Positions 15,051-22,147 of a stretch of DNA of 36,042 bases are shown here, piece by piece (the first letter of the stretch is position 1; every line of letters starts with the position of its first letter). Location: IMG/VR virus record IMGVR_UViG_3300027896_000122, positions 1 to 36,042 of that record, one strand, 5' to 3'. Origin of the DNA: a virus. The notes beneath the pieces are model-generated. The model was not told the DNA's origin. It saw only the letters and a program-made list of their open reading frames with translations, and did no database searches. A program made the translations under genes and the position numbers.

Positions 15051-17927
15051 ATGTCGTCATTCCCATTAAATCCTTATAATGGTCAAATATACACAAATGC
15101 TTTAGGAACAAGTTATCGTTTTGATACATCAGTGGGACCAGCTTTTGGTAGTTGGGTCATTGACAGTCAAGAATTAATTGGATTTTCTGGATATTCAGGT
15201 ATATCAGGCTATAGCGGATATTCAGGCTTAAGTGGCTTTTCAGGTTATTCAGGACAAATAGGACCACAAGGTTTGTCTGGATATAGTGGAATTGGAAAAT
15301 CAGGCTATTCTGGAGTTTCTGGCTTTGCCGGTGATAGATATACTACTTTTTCTACTACTACTCTTACATTAGCAGTAACACCAATAACATTGTTTGTAGA
15401 AACAGGATTGGCTTTGTCTATAGGACAAACTGTTATAGTAGCAAATGATGATACTCATAAATTTGAAGGTGAGATTACTAATTATAATTCAGGTACAGGA
15501 CAATTAGATGTCAATGTAACATCTATTACCGGCACAGGAACTTTTTCTTCTTGGGTAGTAGCACTTACAGGAGCACCAGGACCGCAAGGTATATCTGGTT
15601 TTTCAGGATTTAGTGGATATTCAGGACAGATAGGTGAATCAGGATATTCAGGAATAAGTGGACATTCAGGATATTCAGGAATTGATGGTGAGTCTGGATA
15701 TTCAGGAATAAGTGGGTTCTCAGGTTATTCAGGTCAGAGTGGATATAGTGGACAATCAGGATATTCAGGAGATAGTGGTATTTCAGGTTATTCTGGGCAA
15801 AGCGGTTATTCTGGATATTCAGGTCAGAGTGGATATAGTGGGATTTCTGGTTATAGCGGAGTCGGGACATCAGGATATTCAGGAGTCGGTTCTTCAGGAT
15901 ATAGTGGACAATCAGGAACATCAGGCTATAGTGGTAGGTCTGGATATTCTGGAATGTCAGGCTCAGGCGTTTCAGGCTATTCTGGCGCCGTAGGTGTCCA
16001 GGGACCTATCGGATTATCTGGATATTCTGGCAATAGTGGATATTCAGGTAACAGTCCTATATTGTATGGTAGTTCTATTTCTACATTAATATTAAGCCCT
16101 GGTAGTAAAAGTTTTGTCATAACTACAGCAAATCCTGGTTTTATTGTCAATCAATATGTAACGATAATGAATAGTGCGACAAATTACATGCAAGGTGTAG
16201 TATCTGCATTTTCATATCCAAATATGACAGTAGTAGTAGATTTTGTGTCAGGTGCTGGATCTTTCTCAGCATGGTTCATATTCTTGCAGGGACGACAAGG
16301 CTATAGTGGATATTCAGGCATAGGATTGAGCGGCTATTCAGGGACCAATGGATTGTCCGGATATTCAGGTGTTAGTGGTTATTCTGGGGCTCAATTTGTG
16401 GGAAGTTCAGGAATGTCAGGCTATTCAGGTTCTCAAGGAACTCAAGGTATATCTGGTTATTCGGGAATTGGTACATCCGGATATAGTGGAAAAATAGGAA
16501 CTTCAGGATATTCAGGAATTGGTACATCTGGATATTCTGGATTAAGTGGATTTAGTGGTTCTGGAATATCTGGCTATAGTGGAAAATCAGGACAAGGAGG
16601 TCCAACTGGTGAAAGTGGATATAGTGGTTATTCAGGTATTTCGGGAGCAGCTTTTGTAGGATCTTCAGGATATAGCGGAATGCCTGGTGCTTTTACTGCT
16701 TCTGGATATTCAGGAACTAATGGTGCATCGGGTTATTCTGGATATTCAGGAATGAGAACAAGTTATTATGGCACATGCAGTAATACTATTACAATGTCAT
16801 TAGGTTACTTATATTATATTGGAATAGAAAATGGAGCAATTCCAAATATAGAAGAATATGCATCTTTTCAAGTTGGTGATTATATATCAATTGCTCGGTC
16901 TGATCCAAATCAATCTACATATATGTTAGGTTCTGTTCTTTATGTACAATATAATTCATTTGCTATATTATCAGTTATAGTGAATGTAGATTATATGGAA
17001 GGTTCTGGAACTTATGATGACTGGACAGTTCATTTAATCGGCAAACAAGGTAGATCTGGTTATTCAGGAATGTCAGGCTATTCAGGAATATCGGGATTTA
17101 GCGGTCAAAATCCTGGTGCTTCAGGCTATTCTGGACGATCAGGTTATTCTGGCTATTCAGGTCAATCAGGTTATTCAGGTAAAGCTTTTGTTGGATCTTC
17201 AGGTTATTCAGGCATTTCTGGTTATTCTGGAATATCAGGATTTTCAGGTGCTAATCCAGGTCCTCAAGGTCAAAGCGGTTATAGCGGTTATTCTGGAATA
17301 AATGGCAGTGCCGCTATATCCGGTACATCTGGATATGTTGCGCAATTTACTGGCATATCTGGTATAGGTAATTCACAATTATTGTTAGCAACAGAGACAC
17401 CATTAATAACACAAATTGATGTTCAATCTGCATCATTAAATTTTACATTTCAAGGTGGATCTAATTTTACACAATTAATAGATGGTCGACTAGAAATATC
17501 TGGAACATCTTCTACTATTGACTTTGGTGATAATGGTCTTTCTGGTCAAGGTATCTATTCTACAACAGATGTAACTACTACTACACCAAGAATAAATGTC
17601 TCTAATGTATTTAATACAAATCCATTATTTGTTCAATTTCCAGATTCTTTTCCAGACTTTTATCTATTAGATATGTCTGTCGGTGCTACTTTTCTACAAA
17701 TAGACTCTTTGCAACATACTAATGATAAACAATTATGGACAACAAATTCTCATACTGGTGATATTCTTATATTGCAAAATATCGGTTCTTTTGCTTTTTA
17801 TATGATGGCTTTGCCAAGTTGTACAGCACAATCATGGTTAATACCTACTACACCTACATATCAAACATATATGTTTATATGTATTGATGGTGCTACTAAT
17901 CATTGGGCAGTAATAACGACACCATGA
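15051..17927 (+). CDS. Collagen-like tail fibre with interspersed beta-domains
   Basis: A 958-residue protein. An N-terminal domain (MSSFPLNPYNGQIYTN, then FGSWVID) leads into GYSG-type collagen triplets at about 43-98, 178-335, 420-575 and 673-770. Between them sit three beta-domains of ~80-95 residues, each ending in a pattern like GxGxFSxWxVxLxG, and the region from 771 is non-collagenous. The last ~89 residues match the C-terminus of the 266-residue tail fibre (CIDGATNHWA). This suggests a flexible rod carrying binding modules and a shared tip. It shares its triplet style with the preceding 1180-residue fibre. AAAGGG precedes the ATG. It ends in an ATGA overlap with the next gene. Confidence 0.8.
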   Translation: MSSFPLNPYNGQIYTNALGTSYRFDTSVGPAFGSWVIDSQELIGFSGYSGISGYSGYSGLSGFSGYSGQIGPQGLSGYSGIGKSGYSGVSGFAGDRYTTFSTTTLTLAVTPITLFVETGLALSIGQTVIVANDDTHKFEGEITNYNSGTGQLDVNVTSITGTGTFSSWVVALTGAPGPQGISGFSGFSGYSGQIGESGYSGISGHSGYSGIDGESGYSGISGFSGYSGQSGYSGQSGYSGDSGISGYSGQSGYSGYSGQSGYSGISGYSGVGTSGYSGVGSSGYSGQSGTSGYSGRSGYSGMSGSGVSGYSGAVGVQGPIGLSGYSGNSGYSGNSPILYGSSISTLILSPGSKSFVITTANPGFIVNQYVTIMNSATNYMQGVVSAFSYPNMTVVVDFVSGAGSFSAWFIFLQGRQGYSGYSGIGLSGYSGTNGLSGYSGVSGYSGAQFVGSSGMSGYSGSQGTQGISGYSGIGTSGYSGKIGTSGYSGIGTSGYSGLSGFSGSGISGYSGKSGQGGPTGESGYSGYSGISGAAFVGSSGYSGMPGAFTASGYSGTNGASGYSGYSGMRTSYYGTCSNTITMSLGYLYYIGIENGAIPNIEEYASFQVGDYISIARSDPNQSTYMLGSVLYVQYNSFAILSVIVNVDYMEGSGTYDDWTVHLIGKQGRSGYSGMSGYSGISGFSGQNPGASGYSGRSGYSGYSGQSGYSGKAFVGSSGYSGISGYSGISGFSGANPGPQGQSGYSGYSGINGSAAISGTSGYVAQFTGISGIGNSQLLLATETPLITQIDVQSASLNFTFQGGSNFTQLIDGRLEISGTSSTIDFGDNGLSGQGIYSTTDVTTTTPRINVSNVFNTNPLFVQFPDSFPDFYLLDMSVGATFLQIDSLQHTNDKQLWTTNSHTGDILILQNIGSFAFYMMALPSCTAQSWLIPTTPTYQTYMFICIDGATNHWAVITTP

Positions 17928-18130
17928 TATTATATATGATTTGTTATGTAATTTGTTGCTGTATGTTGACTGAAATTTTGTTTAGTAAAAAACAAATGGG
18001 ACCAAGAGAAAGTTTACTTAATTGTTGTTACATAATCTTGTTAACAATGGCTGTTGGATGTTTGTTATTTGCGATTATTGTTTCCTTTATAAAAACGATA
18101 TCATCAACTGGAATTAATCTCTTTAACTAA
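17924..18130 (+). CDS. Small two-helix membrane protein (lysis cassette candidate)
   Basis: A 68-residue protein read from the ATG at 17924, which overlaps the stop of the fibre gene (ATGA). An in-frame TTG at 17903 is a less likely start. Two hydrophobic segments are visible: MILYMICYVICCCMLTEIL at the N-terminus and CYIILLTMAVGCLLFAIIV near residues 34-53, separated by a charged loop (FSKKQMGPRES). It is cysteine-rich for a membrane protein. Followed by two more small membrane proteins at the end of the late block, it may be a holin-type or related lysis protein. No family recognised. Confidence 0.6.
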   Translation: MILYMICYVICCCMLTEILFSKKQMGPRESLLNCCYIILLTMAVGCLLFAIIVSFIKTISSTGINLFN

Positions 18131-18140
18131 AGGATGCATC

Positions 18141-18383
18141 GTGACAAAAAATACAGATCATCAAGGCAATATTGAGGAATGTAAATCAATATTTGTGTCC
18201 TGGACTTGGCTAGTAATAACAATTGTTGGTGGCTTAACTTTAGTTGGTGGAATGGTTTACGGATATACTAGAACAGAAACATTACAAGAATCTGCATTAT
18301 CTCGTCATGGTGAAAGACTTAACAATCTTGAGAAATATTCTCAAGATTTAGATACAATCAAAATGTTACTAAGGAGGAAATAA
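18141..18383 (+). CDS. Small membrane-anchored coiled-coil protein (lysis-associated?)
   Basis: An 80-residue protein from a GTG start at 18141 with AAAGGA upstream. It has one transmembrane helix (WTWLVITIVGGLTLVGGMVY, about 22-41), then a charged helical C-terminus with a probable coiled coil (HGERLNNLEKYSQDLDTIK). Phage lysis regions often contain such single-helix proteins, as spanin-like or holin-accessory factors. The stop overlaps the next start by one base (TAATG). The role is inferred from topology and neighbours. Confidence 0.6.
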   Translation: MTKNTDHQGNIEECKSIFVSWTWLVITIVGGLTLVGGMVYGYTRTETLQESALSRHGERLNNLEKYSQDLDTIKMLLRRK

Positions 18384-18637
18384 TGAATGCAAAATTTCTG
18401 TCTGTAAATGCTAAAGATTTTTTGAAAGGTTTAATTGTGGCCATTGGTGCTTCGATTATTGTATCTTTAGTAAATATTTTACAAACAGGTGCATTACCAA
18501 CAATTCCACAATTGAAAATTATTGGAATAGCTGGTTTAAGTGCTGGTTTATCTTATATTGGTAAGAATTTCTTGACCAATAGTGACGATCAATTTTTGAA
18601 AGCAGAAATTAAGAAACCATTAGAAATTAAAAGTTAA
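18383..18637 (+). CDS. Putative holin
   Basis: An 84-residue protein with two hydrophobic segments: FLKGLIVAIGASIIVSLVNI (13-32) and IIGIAGLSAGLSYIGKNFL (about 46-64), joined by LQTGALPTIPQLK, with a charged C-terminus. This layout, including the turn and the second helix ending in KNF, is common among small phage holins that form the lysis pore. AAGGAGG lies just upstream of the ATG. It is the last gene of the rightward block, and its end overlaps the end of a gene on the other strand by four bases. No endolysin gene was recognised beside it. Confidence 0.6.
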   Translation: MNAKFLSVNAKDFLKGLIVAIGASIIVSLVNILQTGALPTIPQLKIIGIAGLSAGLSYIGKNFLTNSDDQFLKAEIKKPLEIKS

Positions 18638-18822
18638 TCACAATAAAAATAATGTCCATAGCAACATTTTAAAAGAGTACGACAACCCCAACCATCACAT
18701 TCAGTTGTCACATAGATACCAAGCATACCATCTCTTGGACATTTACAATTCATACTTGATTCTGAAGTTGAAGAAAAAATCATTGTAATAAAAATTACGA
18801 TTCCAATCATTATTTTTTTCAT
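18634..18822 (-). CDS. Small secreted cysteine-rich peptide
   Basis: A 62-residue product with a textbook signal peptide (MKKIMIGIVIFITMIFSSTS) and a mature part with seven cysteines (26, 28, 42, 47, 53, 54, 61), suggesting a disulphide-knotted export product. A perfect AAGGAGG lies upstream of the ATG at 18822. It is convergent with the holin-like gene. Upstream lie a 36-bp promoter-like element and a fragment of the HNH gene, both duplicated from 19575-19803, so it sits in a recombined cassette and may be an accessory gene. Function unknown; action in the periplasm or outside the cell is inferred. Confidence 0.6.
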   Translation of the reverse strand: MKKIMIGIVIFITMIFSSTSESSMNCKCPRDGMLGIYVTTECDGWGCRTLLKCCYGHYFYCD

Positions 18823-18832
18823 ATATCCTCCT

Positions 18833-18868
18833 TATTACTATAATCATGTAGAATACATTGAAATGGCC
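18833..18868 (-). promoter_or_regulatory. Promoter-like element upstream of the secreted peptide (copy 1)
   Basis: A 36-bp block matches 19575-19610 at 32 of 36 positions. Read leftward it contains TCTACATGATTATA followed by TAATA, which could include a -10 box. No consensus -35 is evident. Both copies lie directly upstream of a minus-strand gene's ribosome binding site. Confidence 0.35.
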
Positions 18869-18877
18869 TAGCAAGCG

Positions 18878-19022
18878 TTGATCATATATTATCTTTAATA
18901 TAATTAAGCCATGATTGTCCAAATAATATAGTCATTTTGTCAATGATTAGTAATGTATCTAATGGATTATTTCTTGCATGAATCCTGCAATGGCATTTTT
19001 TACAAATAGGCACGCCATTCAT
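18878..19022. repeat. 145-bp perfect direct repeat (copy 1), duplicated HNH gene 3' end
   Basis: Identical to 19659-19803. It covers the last 46 codons and stop of the HNH endonuclease gene. Together with the 36-bp element to its left it makes a longer duplication that lacks about 39 bp found in the other copy. Confidence 0.95.
18882..19022 (-). pseudogene. C-terminal fragment of HNH endonuclease gene
   Basis: Encodes the last 46 residues of the HNH protein at 19663-19971, beginning MNGVPICKKCHCRIH, with the CxxC pair but without the N-terminal zinc ligands and the HH of the active site. An AGGA sequence lies about five bases upstream of the ATG, so the fragment could be translated, but it lacks the catalytic half. 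It arose by duplication of the 145-bp segment. Confidence 0.75.
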
Positions 19023-19034
19023 TTCTTCCTATAA

Positions 19035-19547
19035 TTATACAAATGGGCAAATATTTGTATCAAACTGAGGTTTCCATGTTGTTGCTCGTTTAACTAATTC
19101 TAATGTTTCAATTTGAAGAAATTCAGCATCACGATCGGGATAGATTCCTGCTTTAATATCTGCTTTAATTTGTGAAGAAACCCATCTTGAAATTGAAACT
19201 CTTCGATAATGTTTTAATATCATTGATGCAGTATCCCAAATATTAAATGTCAAAGCGAAAGCCTTATCATCTTTTGGTATTTCCACAGGTTGGATTTTAA
19301 AATTATAACAACAAAGGGACCATGGCATTTCTCCAAATTTATGAAGAAATATCATTAATCCCTTATAATTATAATAACCCATTTTTATATTTTCTGATTG
19401 TGCATTAATCAATTCTTCATTTGTCATATTTGGCATTGCTAAAACAACATTTAAAAAATTATCCATTACAATACCTTCATGATTTCTCCAACTTTCATCT
19501 AAATCCGGTTTAAAATAATTACAACCTTTAATTGTTACACTTTGCAT
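19035..19547 (-). CDS. Hypothetical protein, 170 aa
   Basis: No family recognised. The product starts MQSVTIKGCNYFKPDLD and is a soluble, mixed alpha/beta-looking protein with four cysteines (GCNYF, LCCYNF, NICPF). GGGGG lies just upstream of the ATG at 19547. It is flanked on both sides by the 145-bp HNH-derived repeat, so homologous recombination between the repeats would delete it. That makes it a likely exchangeable accessory gene. Composition is similar to its neighbours. Confidence 0.6.
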   Translation of the reverse strand: MQSVTIKGCNYFKPDLDESWRNHEGIVMDNFLNVVLAMPNMTNEELINAQSENIKMGYYNYKGLMIFLHKFGEMPWSLCCYNFKIQPVEIPKDDKAFALTFNIWDTASMILKHYRRVSISRWVSSQIKADIKAGIYPDRDAEFLQIETLELVKRATTWKPQFDTNICPFV

Positions 19548-19574
19548 ATTTCCCCCAGATTAATAGTTTATTCC

Positions 19575-19610
19575 TATTAATATAATCATGTAGAGCACAT
19601 GGAAATGGCC
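19575..19610 (-). promoter_or_regulatory. Promoter-like element upstream of the 170-aa gene (copy 2)
   Basis: Matches 18833-18868 at 32 of 36 positions. Read leftward, TCTACATGATTATAT and TAATA lie about 28-45 bases before the ATG at 19547. A role as promoter is inferred from its repeated place ahead of two unrelated genes. Confidence 0.35.
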
Positions 19611-19658
19611 ACTAATCAACGAATAAATCCAAATCAAACCTTCGTCAAAAAGTGGCCA

Positions 19659-19803
19659 TTGATCATATATTATCTTTAATATAATTAAGCCATGATTGTC
19701 CAAATAATATAGTCATTTTGTCAATGATTAGTAATGTATCTAATGGATTATTTCTTGCATGAATCCTGCAATGGCATTTTTTACAAATAGGCACGCCATT
19801 CAT
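19659..19803. repeat. 145-bp perfect direct repeat (copy 2), within the intact HNH gene
   Basis: Identical to 18878-19022. To its left lies an inverted pair AATGGCCACT (19604-19613) and AGTGGCCATT (19651-19660), most of whose intervening sequence is missing from copy 1. Confidence 0.95.
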
Positions 19804-19971
19804 ATAATCCCACCTTAATTTCTTTGACTGTCTTTTATGGATAAAATGATGTAAACAATGATAAGGTCCATGACACAAAATACAAAATGAATGAGTATTG
19901 GCACCCACTTCTTGATAATGTCTATCTTTTTCTTTTTTAGCCGAACGGCTTTGCCTAAGTTTTTTTGACAA
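19663..19971 (-). CDS. HNH endonuclease
   Basis: A 102-residue protein. A CxxC (CILC, near 30-33), an HH pair (CLHHFIHKRQ), the core Asn (YMNGVPIC) and a terminal CxxC with CHCRIH make up a zinc-bound HNH (beta-beta-alpha-metal) nuclease. The N-terminus is very basic (KKLRQSRSAKKEKDR). Small HNH proteins in phages nick or cut DNA in packaging, recombination or homing. This one lies at the end of the leftward early block, far from the terminase genes, so a role in packaging is not obvious. Its 3' half is duplicated at 18878-19022. It is read from an ATG about 164 bp downstream of the large hairpin at 20050-20135. Confidence 0.8.
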   Translation of the reverse strand: MSKKLRQSRSAKKEKDRHYQEVGANTHSFCILCHGPYHCLHHFIHKRQSKKLRWDYMNGVPICKKCHCRIHARNNPLDTLLIIDKMTILFGQSWLNYIKDNI

Positions 19972-20049
19972 GCTTATCTTTCAAATATTCATTGATTTCA
20001 GTCTGAAGATTCAATCATATATTATATTATCTTTAAATCCTTCAAAGTT

Positions 20050-20135
20050 AATAAAAAATAGCAAGGAACAAATTTAAAGGGGTATTTTCAGCAAAATGAA
20101 GTAACCCTTTAATACACCATTGCTATTTTTTATTA
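20050..20135. terminator. Large nested hairpin, probable terminator of the leftward operon
   Basis: A 15-bp outer stem (AATAAAAAATAGCAA at 20050-20064 with its complement at 20121-20135) encloses an inner 10-bp stem (TTAAAGGGGT at 20074-20083 with ACCCCTTTAA at 20104-20113). It begins directly after the stop codon of the 377-residue gene. The A/T-rich outer stem gives a U-run in either direction. Confidence 0.6.
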
Positions 20136-21269
20136 TTATTCAAAATTATGTCTTTCATAACGAATTAAATGATCGGCCATAGCAAGCAATGATTCAGTCC
20201 ATGAACCTGCAGTCAATCTAGGTCTATGACCCAAAGACTTAATGAAATATTTAATTGCTAATTTAATACCTAATTTTGCTGTCTGCCTTGCATTAGCCTG
20301 TGTCCGGGGATTTACATCCTCATGTTCTAAAGATTCAAATTCTTTTTCTTCAGCCATAATATTTACTAAATCTTCTGCTTCATCAGCAATTTCATTTTCT
20401 GTGATTGCTTTTTTCTTATGATCCTCGGCTATCTTCTTATAAATTTGTCCGGGATTTATTTTATGTGAAATTGTACGTCTAGACACCAAATCTTCATCAT
20501 TTTCGAATTGTCTTTCTTCAACTTCTTGCTTACCTTTCTTCTTTTCTAACAATTCAGTCAATTCATCGATGCTTAAATTATCAATCTGTTTATCCATGAT
20601 CTTTCCTTTCGATCTTAATTGTTGTACAATATCATCTTCATTATATTGATAACGCCAAAAACGACCCATCTTTATTCGACTTACTGGTGTCAATCTAGCA
20701 CAATTTATCCTTCTAATATTATATTTTTTCCGAGCTTCTTGTTTTGTAAGTAATGCCATACAATTATCCTTAGGTCTTATAGACCATTTAATGCGTAATT
20801 TCTCATCCTTATTCTTTAATTTAAAAGATGACAAACAATTTCTACTTTTCTTAATCGGTCTATCATCTAAAATTGCTTTAATCTTCTTTATCGCACAATT
20901 TTTATAATATCTAATTTTTCTTTCAGATAAATCTAAAATAAAACTAATTTCAGATAATGACTTTTTATGGAAAAAAGAAAGACCTATTATCTTACTTTCT
21001 AAATCATATAACCTATTCTGAATAATGTCAGTAATTATTCTTGCCTTTTCTACATTACTTTCATTTAATATTGTCGGTATTGCTTTTTCATCATTATGAA
21101 AAAAAGAATCTAAAGAAACATTATCAACATTAATTTCTTTACTAAAACCATGTCTTTTAAATTTTGATTTGACATATTTGTGATCACGACTTCTATTTAT
21201 CTTATTGTAACTATCTTCTAAAGCCTCATCAAAAATAGAAGAATAAGATTCAATCAATTCATTCACCAT
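20136..21269 (-). CDS. Putative transcription regulator with sigma-region-4-like and second HTH domains
   Basis: A 377-residue protein. Residues about 72-135 (RLYDLESKIIGLSFFHKKSL, then SEISFILDLSERKIRYYKN) resemble sigma-70 region 4 or a related HTH. Residues about 172-221 (LLTKQEARKKYNI... MGRFWRYQYNEDDI) resemble an excisionase/MerR-type winged HTH. A charged linker and a conserved-looking C-terminus (SLGHRPRLTAGSWTESLL) follow. It is the last gene of the overlapping leftward operon, directly before a strong terminator, as late-gene regulators often are. It may direct transcription of late genes. Its start overlaps the previous gene by 11 bases. No clear sigma region 2 is visible, so calling it a true sigma factor would go too far. 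Confidence 0.55.
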   Translation of the reverse strand: MVNELIESYSSIFDEALEDSYNKINRSRDHKYVKSKFKRHGFSKEINVDNVSLDSFFHNDEKAIPTILNESNVEKARIITDIIQNRLYDLESKIIGLSFFHKKSLSEISFILDLSERKIRYYKNCAIKKIKAILDDRPIKKSRNCLSSFKLKNKDEKLRIKWSIRPKDNCMALLTKQEARKKYNIRRINCARLTPVSRIKMGRFWRYQYNEDDIVQQLRSKGKIMDKQIDNLSIDELTELLEKKKGKQEVEERQFENDEDLVSRRTISHKINPGQIYKKIAEDHKKKAITENEIADEAEDLVNIMAEEKEFESLEHEDVNPRTQANARQTAKLGIKLAIKYFIKSLGHRPRLTAGSWTESLLAMADHLIRYERHNFE

Positions 21270-21447
21270 TAGTTAAATTTTCTTCTGGGCTTATTTTCCT
21301 TTTTCTAGAACCTTCTATTGGTCGATCATTAATGCTTTTGTTAATATCCGTATGATAACCAGTCTTGATCCAAGATCTTAATTGTGGCCAATCTATCAAA
21401 TCATCTATATTTTTGATATCTAACCATTTAAAGGTCGGTGTTTTCAT
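21259..21447 (-). CDS. Hypothetical protein, 62 aa
   Basis: Begins MKTPTFKWLDIKNIDDLIDW; hydrophilic, rich in Lys, Asp and Ile, with a basic end (GSRKRKISPEENL). No domain recognised. It lies in the leftward operon and overlaps the start of the 377-residue regulator by 11 bases, so the two are probably co-translated. Its length and tight fit support a real gene; the function is unknown. Confidence 0.5.
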   Translation of the reverse strand: MKTPTFKWLDIKNIDDLIDWPQLRSWIKTGYHTDINKSINDRPIEGSRKRKISPEENLTNGE

Positions 21448-21472
21448 TTTAGTCTTTCGGTAAATTTTCTAT

Positions 21473-21763
21473 TTATAAATGACCTATACATACACATCTT
21501 GAATGACAATACCATTCGCCAATGCCATGCCATAAATAATGTAATAAATTTGCAGTATAACCATCGCAGCAATTGTTAAAAACTAATTCCATTAATTCAA
21601 AACCGCCGATTTTATTAAGTTCTTTACCTAATTCTATTATGTGAAATTCTTTTGGTTCAATATATTTAACATAAAATTGACAATAATCATCACATTTATC
21701 TTTATCATCATATGAAAGAATTTCAATTAATTCTACTAATATTTTAGCTTCTTTTAATTTCAT
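21473..21763 (-). CDS. Hypothetical protein, 96 aa, cysteine-rich
   Basis: A helical N-terminus (MKLKEAKILVELIEILSYDD) is followed by several cysteines (CDDYC, NNCCDGY, CHSRCVC) that could bind metal. No family recognised. The ATG overlaps the stop of the upstream gene (ATGA), showing it belongs to the same operon. Confidence 0.5.
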   Translation of the reverse strand: MKLKEAKILVELIEILSYDDKDKCDDYCQFYVKYIEPKEFHIIELGKELNKIGGFELMELVFNNCCDGYTANLLHYLWHGIGEWYCHSRCVCIGHL

Positions 21764-22146
21764 TTGGTAATGTCTTTTCGTTGTGGTTTATTCATACTTT
21801 CTTTCTTTATATATTTTAATAAATCATTGCCAAAGTTTAACATTACATCGGCCATAAATTTTCTTGTCTCAATCAAATTATTCATAACATTTTTAGACCA
21901 TCTTTTTTCATTTGATCTTCTTTTTAAAGCTTCTTTAGCCATTTGTTTATGAATACCAATTACATTTTTAGCTGCCCAAACCACATATTGTCTATCAATT
22001 TTCAATATAGTTCCTAACTTACGACCCTTATGTGTCTGACCTATATTCCACACAAACAATTGCCAATCCTCTTTAGGCTTATTCTTACCACGACGTTTTG
22101 GACTATCATCAATTTTACCAGCTAAAGCATCACCTATTGTAGGCAT
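21760..22146 (-). CDS. Protein with DRQYxxW motif (exonuclease-X C-terminal/DUF3820-like), 128 aa
   Basis: The motif DWQLFVWNIGQTHKGRKLGT followed by IDRQYVVW (about residues 26-55) resembles the short G-K-x-x-G-x-x-L...Y-x-x-W module seen at the C-terminus of exonuclease-X-type nucleases and in DUF3820 proteins, where it is often linked to nucleic-acid processing. The N- and C-termini are basic. A paralogous motif occurs in the 150-residue protein at 23890-24342. Only four bases separate its ATG (22146) from the stop of groES upstream. The role is unknown; binding of nucleic acid or of a partner is inference. Confidence 0.55.
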   Translation of the reverse strand: MPTIGDALAGKIDDSPKRRGKNKPKEDWQLFVWNIGQTHKGRKLGTILKIDRQYVVWAAKNVIGIHKQMAKEALKRRSNEKRWSKNVMNNLIETRKFMADVMLNFGNDLLKYIKKESMNKPQRKDITK

Positions 22147-22147
22147 A

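Noticed and set aside
11500-17330. CRISPR array suggested by many short regular repeats
   Set aside because: The repeats are in-frame protein-coding units, directly adjacent with no unique spacers, and no cas genes are present.
19604-19660. Integron attC-like or insertion-sequence end from the AATGGCCACT/AGTGGCCATT inverted pair
   Set aside because: No integrase or transposase is present, and the core sites expected of attC are missing. It is kept only as part of the HNH duplication.
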